Of a stretch of DNA of 64,000 nt, positions 35,022 to 44,273 are shown piece by piece; positions within the stretch are counted from its first letter, which is position 1, and every line of letters starts with the position of its first letter. The DNA comes from JACKBK01 sp963707275 (GTDB lineage Bacteria > Chloroflexota > Anaerolineae > JAAEKA01): positions 806,001-870,000 of the forward strand of contig CAVPPH010000001.1 in NCBI GenBank assembly GCA_963707275.1, given 5' to 3'. Made by a program: the position numbers and the translations under genes. Under the pieces are notes generated by a model. It was not told the origin of the DNA, did no database searches, and saw only the letters and a program-made list of their open reading frames with translations.

Positions 35022-35186
35022 ATGCCAGTTATCATCAACGAAACCGAGATCGTCGTCGAGCCGCCCGCGGCTCCCGCGCCATCAACGCCCGCGGCAGCGC
35101 CGCCTGGCGCGCGGCTGACACCTGAAGAGGTGATGCGCGTCGTGCGGCGCCAGCAGGAGCGGGTCGCGCGGGTTTGGGCGGATTGA
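35022..35186 (+). CDS. Small DUF5908-like eCIS protein (54 residues)
   Basis: ATG at 35022. The product starts MPVIINETEIVVEPPAA, has a Pro/Ala linker, and ends in a basic helix (LTPEEVMRVVRRQQERVARV). Tiny proteins starting MPVxIxExxI (DUF5908) sit just upstream of the VgrG/Pvc8-like gene in many eCIS loci, matching this position. AGAGGT lies upstream. The function of the family is unknown. Easy to miss because of its length. Confidence 0.6.
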   Translation: MPVIINETEIVVEPPAAPAPSTPAAAPPGARLTPEEVMRVVRRQQERVARVWAD

Positions 35187-35210
35187 CGCGATAGGCTGCG
35201 CGTGGTCCGC

Positions 35211-35330
35211 TGAATGAATTCGGCGTCTGACAACGGAAAGCCTGCTACAAGCAGGCTGCGGAATGTGCCGGTATGAGCTTGCTTGAGCATGCTTCGGCGT
35301 ACCAGACCGTGAATTCATTCACGGTGGTCA
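35211..35330. repeat. Multi-hairpin repeat shared with 57345-57400
   Basis: Contains TGAATGAATTCGGCGTCTGA (35211-35230), hairpin AGCCTGC/GCAGGCT (35239-35257), GAGCATGCTTCGGCGTACC and CCGTGAATTCATTCACGG. The spacer 57224-57420 carries the same pieces (GAGTATGCTTCAGCATACT; TCAGACGCCGAATTGATTC) with one part in opposite orientation. Confidence 0.6.
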
Positions 35331-35340
35331 GTCAACAATT

Positions 35341-36429
35341 ATGCCACCAAACGCTAATCAATCCACCTTCTACGCCTCGCGGCCGACCATCAGGATCGAT
35401 GGCAGGGATCAGCGCGAGTTGAGCGAGGGTCTGCTGCTGTCGCTGCTCATCGAGGAGACGACCCTTGGCCTGTTTCGCTGCGAACTGCGTTTCTCGAACT
35501 GGGGATCCCAGGGCGGCAGCGCTGACTTCATGCTCTTCGACGGACGAACCGTGGATTTCGGCAAGGAGATCGAGATCGAGCTGGGCCCGCCAGGCAGCAC
35601 GCGTCGGGTTTTCAAGGGCCGCATCAGCGGGCTCGAGGCGCAGTTCCCCAAGGAGCGCCCGCCGGAACTGACCGTGCTGGCCGAGGACCGATTTCAGGAC
35701 CTGCGCATGGAGCGGCGCACACGTACCTTCGAGGACAGCACTGATTCCGACGCCATGAACGAGATCATCTCGCAGCACGGCCTGACCGCCGATGTGGATG
35801 TGGACGGGCCGACCCACCGGGTGCTGACCCAGGTGAACCAGAGCGATCTGGCCTTCCTGCGCGAGCGGGCGGCCGCGGTGGATGCCGAGCTGTGGATCGA
35901 GAACCGCACTGTCCACGTGCAGGCCCGCACCCGGCGCGATGCCGGCAGCGTGACGCTGACCTACGGCGCGGAACTGCTGGAGTTCACGGTGCTGGCCGAC
36001 CTGGCGCACCAGCGCAGCAAGGTCAAGGTCAGCGGCTGGAATGTGGCCGGCAAGGACGCCATCGACGTGGAGGCCGGCGAGAGCGCGGTCAGCGGCGAAC
36101 TGGACGAGCGGCGCAGCGGTGGTTCGGTGCTGGACCGGGCGTTGGCCGAACGCAGCGAGCGAGTCGGCCTGGCGACTCCTTTGTCGCAGGAGGAAGCGCA
36201 GGCGCTGGCCGACGCAGGCTATCGTCGCCGGGCGCGTCGCTTCGTCACTGGCGCTGGCGTGGCCGACGGCAACCCGGCCATCCAGGTGGCCAGCGCGCTG
36301 GACCTGCGCGGCATCGGCCCGTTGTTCGAGGGCAAGTACTATGTGACGCTTGTGCGCCACACCCACGATGCGATCAACGGCTACCGCACGACGTTCGACG
36401 TCGAGCGACCAGGGATAGGTGGAAGCTAG
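35341..36429 (+). CDS. Baseplate hub protein, gpD / Pvc8 N-terminal half
   Basis: 362 residues. Phage late-control-D family: FYASRPTIRIDGRDQREL, LLLSLLIEETTLGLFRCEL, FDGRTVDFGKEIEIELGP, VFKGRISGLEAQFPKERPPE, VNQSDLAFLRERAAAVDAEL, SKVKVSGWNVAGKDAID. It forms the trimeric hub (gp27-like) beneath the tube. In Pvc and VgrG the hub and spike are usually fused; here they are adjacent separate genes with a shared junction (stop 36429, next start 36430). Intact. No clear Shine-Dalgarno after the repeat spacer. Confidence 0.92.
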   Translation: MPPNANQSTFYASRPTIRIDGRDQRELSEGLLLSLLIEETTLGLFRCELRFSNWGSQGGSADFMLFDGRTVDFGKEIEIELGPPGSTRRVFKGRISGLEAQFPKERPPELTVLAEDRFQDLRMERRTRTFEDSTDSDAMNEIISQHGLTADVDVDGPTHRVLTQVNQSDLAFLRERAAAVDAELWIENRTVHVQARTRRDAGSVTLTYGAELLEFTVLADLAHQRSKVKVSGWNVAGKDAIDVEAGESAVSGELDERRSGGSVLDRALAERSERVGLATPLSQEEAQALADAGYRRRARRFVTGAGVADGNPAIQVASALDLRGIGPLFEGKYYVTLVRHTHDAINGYRTTFDVERPGIGGS

Positions 36430-37124
36430 ATGGACTTTTTTGATCAGAGCGAGCGCGCCGTGCAGCGCAACCGGCTTTACGGCGTCTACCCGGCTCTCGT
36501 CGCCGACATCAACGACCCCGACGGGCAGGGGCGCGTCAAGATCAGGCTGCCCTGGCTGCCCGACGATAGCGGCGGCTTCAGCGTCTGGGCGAGGATTGCC
36601 ACGCTGATGGCCGGCGCCAACCGCGGCACATGGTTCATCCCCGACGTGGACGACGAGGTGCTGGTGGCGTTTGAAGGCGGCGATCCGCGGCGGCCCTACG
36701 TGGTGGGCGCGCTGTGGAACGGACAGGATACGCCGCCGGAGAGCATGGACGGCGCGGGCAACAATTTCATCAAGTCGATCACCTCCCGCAACGGTGTCAA
36801 GATCACGGTGGACGACAACGACGGCCAGGAGAAGCTGATACTGGAGACCCCCGGCGGCCAGAAGTCTGACCATGCAAGACGGGCCGGGCAAGGTCGAGAT
36901 CCAGGGACAGCAACGGCAACTCCATCACGCTGGACAGCAGTGGCATCAGCGTTGTCGCCTCGGCCAAGGTGACAGTGCGCGCCAGCACCGTCGAGGTCAA
37001 CGCCTCCATGGTCACCGTCAACGCCGCCATGTCGAAGTTCAGCGGCGTCGTCCAGTGCGACACCCTGATCAGCAACTCCGTCATCAGCGCCACCTATTCG
37101 CCAGGTGCGGGCAATATTTGGTGA
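36430..37124 (+). CDS. Spike protein, gpV/gp5-like OB-fold (frameshifted)
   Basis: About 231 residues. OB-fold of baseplate assembly protein V / VgrG gp5: VYPALVADINDPDGQGRVKI, WLPDDSGGFSVWARIATLMA, WFIPDVDDEVLVAFEGGDPR, PYVVGALWNGQDTPPE. A beta-helix-like C-terminus then uses another frame after shifts near 36865 and 36905 (ITLDSSGISVVASAKVTVRA; TVEVNASMVTVNAAMSKFSG; ends YSPGAGNIW). It forms the membrane-piercing spike with gpD. No separate PAAR tip gene is apparent. Confidence 0.88.
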
Positions 37125-37247
37125 CCGTGATCGGTGATCGGTAACCCGAAATCCGATCACCGTGCCAACTGTTCACCATTCACCCATTCACCCATTCACC
37201 AGTTTCCGATCACCGATTACCGACTCTTCGATCACCGATTACCGAAA
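37125..37247. repeat. GATCACCG/ATTACCG and TTCACCCAT repeat spacer
   Basis: Starts GTGATCGGTGATCGGTAACC, contains about four TTCACCCAT units (37165-37200), and ends GATCACCGATTACCGA, with inverted complementarity between its two sides. The following ATG is 3 bases beyond the last unit. Confidence 0.75.
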
Positions 37248-38782
37248 ATGACTGAACACTTCGAGTGGCTCAAACCGCAACCCTTGTGGCAGGAAGACGG
37301 GCTGGATTACCGCCAGCCGCAGTTCTTCCAGCCGCAGCTGTTCGGCTACAACTCCGACGCCTTCGTGGACGAGTTCATGGCCGCGGCACAGGCGGGCAAC
37401 GGCGCGCTGGCCGGCAGTCTCGTGCAGCCCATTGAGGAAGGAGCGCCGCTCAAGCTGTTCCAGCCGATTCATGGCAGCTTCTACGTTGTCAGCGGTTCGC
37501 TGTGCTGCATCGAGCCGGGCTTCCCGCAGCGCCAGGTCAGCGCGTCCGATGGCGAGAGCACCTTCTTCGTCCTGCGCAAGTTCATCGGCGGCGCGGAGTA
37601 TGGCTGGAGCCACAGGCAGCGGCAAGCGCGGCCGGCTGGCATCCGGTAAGCAGCGGCGGCAAGGCGCTGCTGGACGGCGAGGAGCGGCTGCCGCTCTACC
37701 AAACAGCGCCCAGGGCCGACCGCACGCTGCTGTTCGGCTACATCCCGGCCTCCAGCAAGGACACGTACAACGTCGGACCGGCTGTGTTAGCGCAACTGAC
37801 CGGTGATCCGGAAAGCAGTTTCACCGATCCGCGCGCCGACGAACTCCAGTCGCGCTTCATCGACCAGGTGACCGTGCTGGTGGGCATGCCGACCACGCGT
37901 CAGGTTGGCGGTTCGACCTCTCAGGTCCGGCGCGACATGTCGGTGTTCACGCTGCTGGACCTGTGGGAGTTGTTCAACCGGCCCGATGTGCTGCCGGATG
38001 TGGCGGTCGCGCTGCGCGACAATCCCAACGCGACTTTCAGTGGCGACAAGTCAGCCCAGAAAACGGCTCTCATGAATTTCCTCAAGACTTCGCCCTGGAA
38101 GGGCAGCCTGATGCTGGCCAGCGCGATCGGAGATGTTGCCAAAAAGCAAACCCAACTCGACGAGAGCGAATCTGATCCGGGTGCGCTAGGATTTGGTAGC
38201 AACTACCGGCTGGACTCGGTGCAATTCAGTGGGCCGCTGCTGCGCACTCGCTTCGAGGCCGCCTTGTCATCCGAGACACGCCCGCCCATTGAGTTGCCGA
38301 AGATCGAGCCAGGCGGGGCAGCCACCTACGTCATTCGCTGCGTCTACGAGCGCCCGCAGTGCGATCCCGTGCAGCGGATCATCAGCCGACCGTCCGCCCC
38401 GTTTCGACTGGCGGCCTTCTTTGACAAGGATGCACCGGCGCGCCAGGTCAAGATACCGCTGCCAACCAACGTCAGTCTCTCGGACATGCGCAAGTTCAAG
38501 AAGGGCGTTTCGTTCATGATCTCCGAGCCGATGCAGCGCAAGATCAACATGCTGCCCGCAGATACCTCGAAGGTCATCACCGACCCGGGGCAGATCGGTC
38601 CGGAGCTGACCGGCGGGTTTGCATTCATCTGCTCCTTTTCCATCGAAATTATCTTCATCGTAGCGTTCTTTCTATTGCTGATGTTTGTCATCATCCTGAA
38701 CTTCGTGTTCTGGTGGATCCTGTTCTTCCGCATCTGCCTGCCCGTGCCTAAGAAGCTGCTGGGCGCGTTGGGCGGGTCATGA
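37248..38782 (+). CDS. eCIS baseplate-region protein with C-terminal membrane segment (frameshifted)
   Basis: About 510 residues. The N-terminus (WLKPQPLWQEDGLDYRQPQF, LFQPIHGSFYVVSGSLCCIE) switches frame near 37625 to HPVSSGGKALLDGEERLPLY and LFGYIPASSKDTY; the rest is soluble alpha/beta. Residues about 455-500 are a strongly hydrophobic stretch (IEIIFIVAFFLLLMFVIILN, then FVFWWILFFRICLP) long enough for one or two membrane passes, followed by a short basic end. It lies between the spike and gp25 genes, where membrane-anchored systems carry extended baseplate-linked proteins. Family name unknown to me. A role in tethering the particle to a membrane is inference. Confidence 0.7.
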
Positions 38783-38880
38783 ACGGTGATCAGTAATCGG
38801 TAAACAGTAACCAGTAGACAGCACTAAGCGCGACCAGTCACGGTACGCATTGCGCATTACGCATTACGAATCACGCAACC
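38783..38880. repeat. Mixed short near-tandem repeat spacer
   Basis: AACGGTGATCAGTAATCGGT and AACAGTAACCAGTAGACAG units, then GCATTGCGCATTACGCATTA. The gp25 ATG follows directly, with no Shine-Dalgarno. Confidence 0.7.
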
Positions 38881-39279
38881 ATGTCAACACGCAAACCCAA
38901 CATCTTCGGACAAGGTCTCGGTTTCCCGCCACGCGTTGGCGGCGACGGCCGGCTCTATTGGTCGGTCGGTGAGCAGAACGTGCGCGAGTCGCTGCGCATC
39001 ATCCTGCTCACCGAACCGGGCGAGCGGCTGATCCGCGAGACCTTTGGCTGTGGGCTGCGCCGCTTTCTGTTCGAACCTAACACCGTGACCACTCGCCAGT
39101 TGATCAAGGAACGCATCATCGAGGCGGTCGGCCGCTGGGAGCCGCGAGTCGCGCTGCAAGAGGTCGCCGTCGAGGGATCGCCCGCCGATCCGCGGCTGGT
39201 CGCCATCACCATCCAGTACCGCCTGATCGCCACGCAGAGCGTCGAGCGGCTAAACTTAAGCCTGCAATTGGAGGGCTAA
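38881..39279 (+). CDS. Baseplate wedge protein gp25-like (Pvc9)
   Basis: 132 residues, normal for gp25/GPW. Motifs: RLYWSVGEQNVRESLRIILL, TEPGERLIRETFGCGLRRFL, FEPNTVTTRQLIKERIIEAV and the central E-P-R (GRWEPRVALQEVAVEG) that nucleates the first sheath ring. It ends 3 bases before the gpJ gene, a classic gp25-gpJ pair. Intact. Confidence 0.95.
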   Translation: MSTRKPNIFGQGLGFPPRVGGDGRLYWSVGEQNVRESLRIILLTEPGERLIRETFGCGLRRFLFEPNTVTTRQLIKERIIEAVGRWEPRVALQEVAVEGSPADPRLVAITIQYRLIATQSVERLNLSLQLEG

Positions 39280-39282
39280 CCC

Positions 39283-41506
39283 ATGCCACTGGAATTGCCC
39301 GTCCTGGACGACCGCAACTACGAACAACTGCTGGACGATGCCAAGCGTCGCATCCCCTCGCACACGCCGGAGTGGACCAACTTCGACGTCGAGAGCGACC
39401 CTGGCATCACCCTGGTGCAACTGTTCGCGTTTCTCGACCGACTCGCTACTTTACCGCGCCAATCGTATTCCGGAGCGCAACCGGCTGAAGTTCCTGCAAC
39501 TGCTGGGTATTCCGTTGCAGGCAGCCGCAGCCGCCATAGGCATCGTCGCGATCCGCAACGAGCGCGGTCCGGTGCAGGCGTTGACGCTGAAGCCGGGCGT
39601 TGTGGTCACTGCCGGCAATGTGCGTTTTCTGACGCGCAATGGACTGACAGTGCTGCCCGTCGAGGGGCAGGTCTACTACAAGCGACCGATTGCCACCGAT
39701 AGCCCGCGCCACGCCGAGTTGACGCTACAGTTTGACGCCGTGCGCCAGGCGCGGCTCGCTCAAGCTGCCGCCACCGGCAGCGTCACGCCTGAGATCGACC
39801 TGCGTTTCTACGAGACCATGTCGCTCAAGCTGCCGACCGCCAGCGAGCCGAACCCGGTCTTCGATTTGGTCAACGACACGCTGGACGGCGCGGTTTACAT
39901 CGCTCTGCTGGCGCCCAAAAACGTTGCGTTGGACAGCGTGCGCGAGGCCATCGCCAATAAGACGCTTTCCATCGGCGTCGTGCCCGCACTGACCGACGAC
40001 GCGCCGCCGCTCCTGCCGCAAGTGCGCAGTGCGCAGCGCCTGCCTGTGCCGTCGCTGGTTTACGAACTGCCCGATACCGCTGTCACATCCTCGGTGCGCT
40101 ACAGCCGTCTGCGCGTCATCCAGGAGCCGGATGTGCTCAGCCAGGTCGGTGTGGTGCAACTGGAACTGCCGGGCGCGACCAGCCTGACTACCTGGGAGTT
40201 TGGCGAGCCGCTGGACGAGGGGTCGGGCGACTTCCCGCCGCGGCTGGAAGACGAGAAAGTCACCGAGCGACTGCTGACCTGGATACGCATCAAGGTGGCC
40301 GCGCCGGCCGCGACCGGCGTGCAGTCTCCGCCGGTGATCGCCCGCCTGAGTTGGCTGGGCGTCAACGCTGCGCAGGTGCGCCAGTCAGTCAGCGTGGTCA
40401 ACGAACAGCTCGGCAGCGGCAACGGCGAGCCAGACCAGACCGTCAGGCTGGCCAACACGCCAGTCATCGTCGACTCGATGCGGCTGGAAACGCAGAACGA
40501 GGATGGGACGTGGCAGCTCTGGCGGCTGACCGACGACCTGTTGGCAGCCGACGAGGATGATCTGGTATTCGCGCTGGATCCTGAAGCGGGTGAGATTCGC
40601 TTCGGCGACGGATTGCGCGGCGCACGTCCGGCGGCAGATCGGCGCATTCGTGCCAGCTACGAGTACGGCGGCGGGGTGGCCGGCAACGTGGCGGTCGGCG
40701 CGATCAACGCCGCGCCTGATCCGCGATTGCAAGGCGGCTACAAAGTCGAGAACCCGGTGCCGACCTGGGGCGGCGACGAAGGCGAGACCACCGCCGAGGG
40801 CGAGCGCAACATCCCGCTCTACCTCCGCCACCGCGACCGGCTGGTGACAGCGCAGGATTTCAAGGATGTTGCGGCGCGCACCCCTGGTGTAGACGTGGGA
40901 CGCGTCGAGGTGTTGCCGCTGTTCATGCCGGCGCGCAGCGAGACCAGTGCTGGCGTCGTCACGTTGATGGTGGTGCCGGAATACGACGCCGTGCGGCCGC
41001 GCTGGCCCGTGCCCGATCGCCTCTTCCTGCAAACAGTGTGCGACCACCTGGACCCGCGTCGACTGATTACCACCGAGGTCTACGTGCGCGGCCCCGAGTA
41101 TCTTGATGTGTATCTGACCGTCGGTCTGCGCGTTCGCGAGGGATACTTCCGCGATGTCGTGATCCAGGACGTGCGCACCCGGCTGGAGGAGTACCTGTCG
41201 GCGTTGACGCCGGGTGGGCCGGACGCAACCGGCTGGCCGCTGAGCCGCCGGCTGATGAAGAAGGACCTGGAGGCCGCCGTCACCCGTGTCGCCGGTGTCG
41301 AATACGTCCAGTCGATGCAGATGGGCGTCGGCTCGGGCGCGGACATCGACGCACGCGACCTGACCGGCCTGCAACTGCCGCGGCTGGCCAAGCTGGGCGT
41401 GCGCGAGGGCGAGGCCGAGTCGCTGGCCGCGCTGCTGGGCGAAACGACACCTGGCGGCCCGCCGGTCGAAGTTCTGCCGGTGCCGGTCAGCAGGACGAAG
41501 TGTTAG
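39283..41506 (+). CDS. Baseplate protein J-like (Pvc11, one frameshift)
   Basis: About 740 residues. N-terminus PVLDDRNYEQLLDDAKRRIP and WTNFDVESDPGITLVQLFAF. A shift near 39455 leads to YRANRIPERNRLKFLQLLG. Later blocks EIRFGDGLRGARPAADRRIR, YEYGGGVAGNVAVGAIN, RHRDRLVTAQDFKDVAARTP and VYLTVGLRVREGYFRDVV are those of baseplate J/gp6-like proteins. It forms the wedge ring with gp25 and the downstream gpI-like protein. Confidence 0.93.
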
Positions 41507-41603
41507 CTGCGAACATTAACCGATAATCGGTCAACCATTCTTCTGGTACCGATCGCCGTTTTACCGATCACCGATCACGGATCACCGATTACCTGAAACA
41601 ACA
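41507..41603. repeat. GATCACCG repeat spacer (gpJ / gpI)
   Basis: Left arm AACCGATAATCGGTCAACC, right arm TTACCGATCACCGATCACGG and ATCACCGATTACC. The gpI-like ATG follows AACAACA, without a Shine-Dalgarno. Confidence 0.75.
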
Positions 41604-44165
41604 ATGGACGTCAACGGAACCCGTTTCCACCTAATTCACGGCGCGGCTGACTGGCGGCGCGTCACGGAGCCGGGCAGCGCCGGCGGCTGGGCTGATCTTG
41701 CCTGGGACGCCCGCACCGCGGCGCTGACTCTGCGGCAGCTGCTGTCGATCTTCCCGCGCGGCCGGCGTGACAACCCGCTGCTTGCTGAAGCTCGCCGCGG
41801 CGCGGCTGTGGATCGCTTCGGCAACGTCTGGTGGATCAGCCAGGATCGCCAGCGCATCTGGTGGCAGCCGATGGGCGATGTGCGGCCTTCAGTATATTGG
41901 CAGCTTCCCGCCGAGCCTGTTGCGCCGCCAGCCGACGAGTTCGCTCCGGTCGCGCCGCCCGCGCCGCAGAGCGTTGAACTGGCCGGCATGGTGGTCACCG
42001 AGCATCACTATTTGGTCGTCGGCGACCTGACTGGCCGCGGATTGCTGATCTTTGACCTGCACGCGGGCGGCGAGCCATCACGGTTGCGCTTCCCCGACGG
42101 CGTGCCATTTGCGCCCTTTGACATGGCCGGCGCGCCGGAGGCCGGCTTCTGGGTGCTGGATCGCGCCAACGGCGTCTATTGGGGCTTCGACCGCAGTTTT
42201 CAGGTTGTCAGCGAAACGGCGATGTTGGACGTACTGGAGCCGACCGAGATGGCGACCTTCCGGCCTGTCGGCGGCAATACCGTGCTGAAGCCGGGCCGCC
42301 AGTTCCCGCACGGCTTTCCGCTGGACGACGCCGTCGATCCCGTCGCCATCGAGGGTCTGCCCGACGGAACGGTGTTGATCCTCGACAGTCCGTCCGGCGT
42401 GGAGGCGTCTGCGCTGTTGCATTACGATCTCAGTGAGCTGCTATCAGGGCCGATGCTCCTGGAGGAAGCGCTGGGCAACGAAGAGTGGGTGCGACTGGCC
42501 GCGCACGATATGGCATACAATCCGGCCGACGGCAGGCTCTACGTGGTGCAGCGCGACGGAAACCAGGCCATGGCCTGGCAGCTGCGGCTGGATGAATCAC
42601 CGCCCGACATCGAATTGCAGGCGAGCTATCTGCCCATGCATTACCACGGCGGGCGGGCGCTGCTGGCATCCGCCGGCAAGCTGCTGTATGACGTGACTGC
42701 GGCCGGCGCGCTACCGGTCGGGGCGGATCTGGACATATCCGTGCGCTGGGCGACGTTGTACGCCGTGGATCAGCCCAAGTACGCCCGCGATGCGACGCTG
42801 GACACGCAGGTGCTGGACGGCAAGACGCGCAACTGTGTCTGGCATCGGGTGCTGCTGGATGCCTGCATCCCGGCCGACAGCCAGGTGCGGGTCTGGACGC
42901 GTGCGCACAACGATCCCGATTTGCTGGCCAGCATGGCTTATGCTCCCGAGCCGGACCTGGTGCTGCGCCATGACGACGGCGAGCTGCCCTTCTTTCGGCC
43001 GATGTTGCTGCACAGGGCCGCGGACAACGGCGACGACCTGAATGGCCTGAATGACACCGGCGTCTGGGAACTGTTGATCCAGAACACCCGCGGGCGCTAT
43101 GCGCAGGTGCGGCTGGAGTTGGTCGGCAACGGTCGCGTGACGCCGCATCTTGAGGCGCTGCGGGTCTACTACCCCCGCTTCTCCTACTCCGAGCGCTACC
43201 TGCCCAACATCTACCACGACCCGGCTGACGCCGACGCAGCGTCCTTCCTGGATCGGATGCTGGCCAACATGGAAGGGTTCTACAGCGAGACCGAAGGTAA
43301 GATGCGTGACGTCAGCATGTTGTTTGACGCCCGCAGCGCGCCGGGCGACACGCTGGATTGGCTGGCCGGCTGGTACGGGCTGCTGGTGGACCCGCTGTGG
43401 GCGGATATTCAGGCGCGGCGAGTGGCGGGCACGGGGGGCACGGTCGGAGACCGGCCCCAGCAATGGATGAACGCGACCGGCTGGGCGTCGTACAGTCCGC
43501 GCTTCGACCGGCGACGGCTGTTTATCCGCTATGCGCGCAAGCTCTATCAGCGGCGCGGCACGCTGGACGGAATCCGCTTTGCGCTGCTGTTGTTGCTCGA
43601 TCCGTGTCTGGAACTCCTGTTGGAACGTTTCAAGCAGGCTGCGTTGAACCCGGCTCATCCGCTGCACCGCGATCTGGATCGGCTGGGAATGTCGCATCCA
43701 ACGCCGGTGACGGGCGAGCAGGCGCTGGAGGATATGCTCTACGACTACGTGCTGGCGCAGCCGTCGCAGGTGCGTCTCATCGAGCGCTTCATGACCCGCG
43801 GCGGCCGTGAACTGGTGGCCGGCGATCCGACTGCCGTTGGCGCCGCCGGGACACGGGCTTTCGAGGATGACGCGCACCGTTTCTCGGTGCTGGCGCCACA
43901 GGACATGTCGCCTGAAGAAGAGGCGATGGTCAGTCGCATCATCAATCTGGAGAAGCCGGCCCACACAGCGTTCGAACTGCGCCGTTTCTGGGACGCTTTT
44001 CGCATCGGTGAGATCAGGCTGGGTTTGGACACTGTCGTTGGGCCAGAGAGTCGCTTTGCGCCGGTGATCCTGGGCCAACACTACCTGGCCGATGGTTATC
44101 TTGTTCCGCCACATCCCATGGATGTTCACGAGCGCCGTGTCATTGACCGCGACCCGCTGCGGTGA
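41604..44165 (+). CDS. Baseplate/tail protein I-like (Pvc12)
   Basis: 853 residues. The N-terminal ~500 residues look like a beta-propeller or NHL-like region (AAVDRFGNVWWISQDRQRIW; EAGFWVLDRANGVYWGFDRS; DMAYNPADGRLYVVQRDGNQ). The C-terminal third is the tail-protein-I module: YLPNIYHDPADADAASFLDR, LFDARSAPGDTLDWLAGWYG, LFIRYARKLYQRRGTLDGIR. gpI-family proteins link wedges to fibres, so the propeller may form a docking surface. Intact and unusually long compared with phage gpI. Confidence 0.88.
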   Translation: MDVNGTRFHLIHGAADWRRVTEPGSAGGWADLAWDARTAALTLRQLLSIFPRGRRDNPLLAEARRGAAVDRFGNVWWISQDRQRIWWQPMGDVRPSVYWQLPAEPVAPPADEFAPVAPPAPQSVELAGMVVTEHHYLVVGDLTGRGLLIFDLHAGGEPSRLRFPDGVPFAPFDMAGAPEAGFWVLDRANGVYWGFDRSFQVVSETAMLDVLEPTEMATFRPVGGNTVLKPGRQFPHGFPLDDAVDPVAIEGLPDGTVLILDSPSGVEASALLHYDLSELLSGPMLLEEALGNEEWVRLAAHDMAYNPADGRLYVVQRDGNQAMAWQLRLDESPPDIELQASYLPMHYHGGRALLASAGKLLYDVTAAGALPVGADLDISVRWATLYAVDQPKYARDATLDTQVLDGKTRNCVWHRVLLDACIPADSQVRVWTRAHNDPDLLASMAYAPEPDLVLRHDDGELPFFRPMLLHRAADNGDDLNGLNDTGVWELLIQNTRGRYAQVRLELVGNGRVTPHLEALRVYYPRFSYSERYLPNIYHDPADADAASFLDRMLANMEGFYSETEGKMRDVSMLFDARSAPGDTLDWLAGWYGLLVDPLWADIQARRVAGTGGTVGDRPQQWMNATGWASYSPRFDRRRLFIRYARKLYQRRGTLDGIRFALLLLLDPCLELLLERFKQAALNPAHPLHRDLDRLGMSHPTPVTGEQALEDMLYDYVLAQPSQVRLIERFMTRGGRELVAGDPTAVGAAGTRAFEDDAHRFSVLAPQDMSPEEEAMVSRIINLEKPAHTAFELRRFWDAFRIGEIRLGLDTVVGPESRFAPVILGQHYLADGYLVPPHPMDVHERRVIDRDPLR

Positions 44166-44273
44166 CTGGGTCATCGGTAATCAGTAAACGGTAATCGGTT
44201 AACAGACCACAAACAGTCAACTATCGATCACCGATCACCGGTTACCGATCACCGTCCCGCCAAGGAGAGACCT
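44166..44273. repeat. GATCACCG inverted-arm repeat spacer (gpI / collagen-like)
   Basis: Left arm ATCGGTAATCAGTAAACGGT, right arm CGATCACCGATCACCGGTTA then CCGATCACCG. An AAGGAG ribosome site remains between the repeat and the next ATG. Confidence 0.75.
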
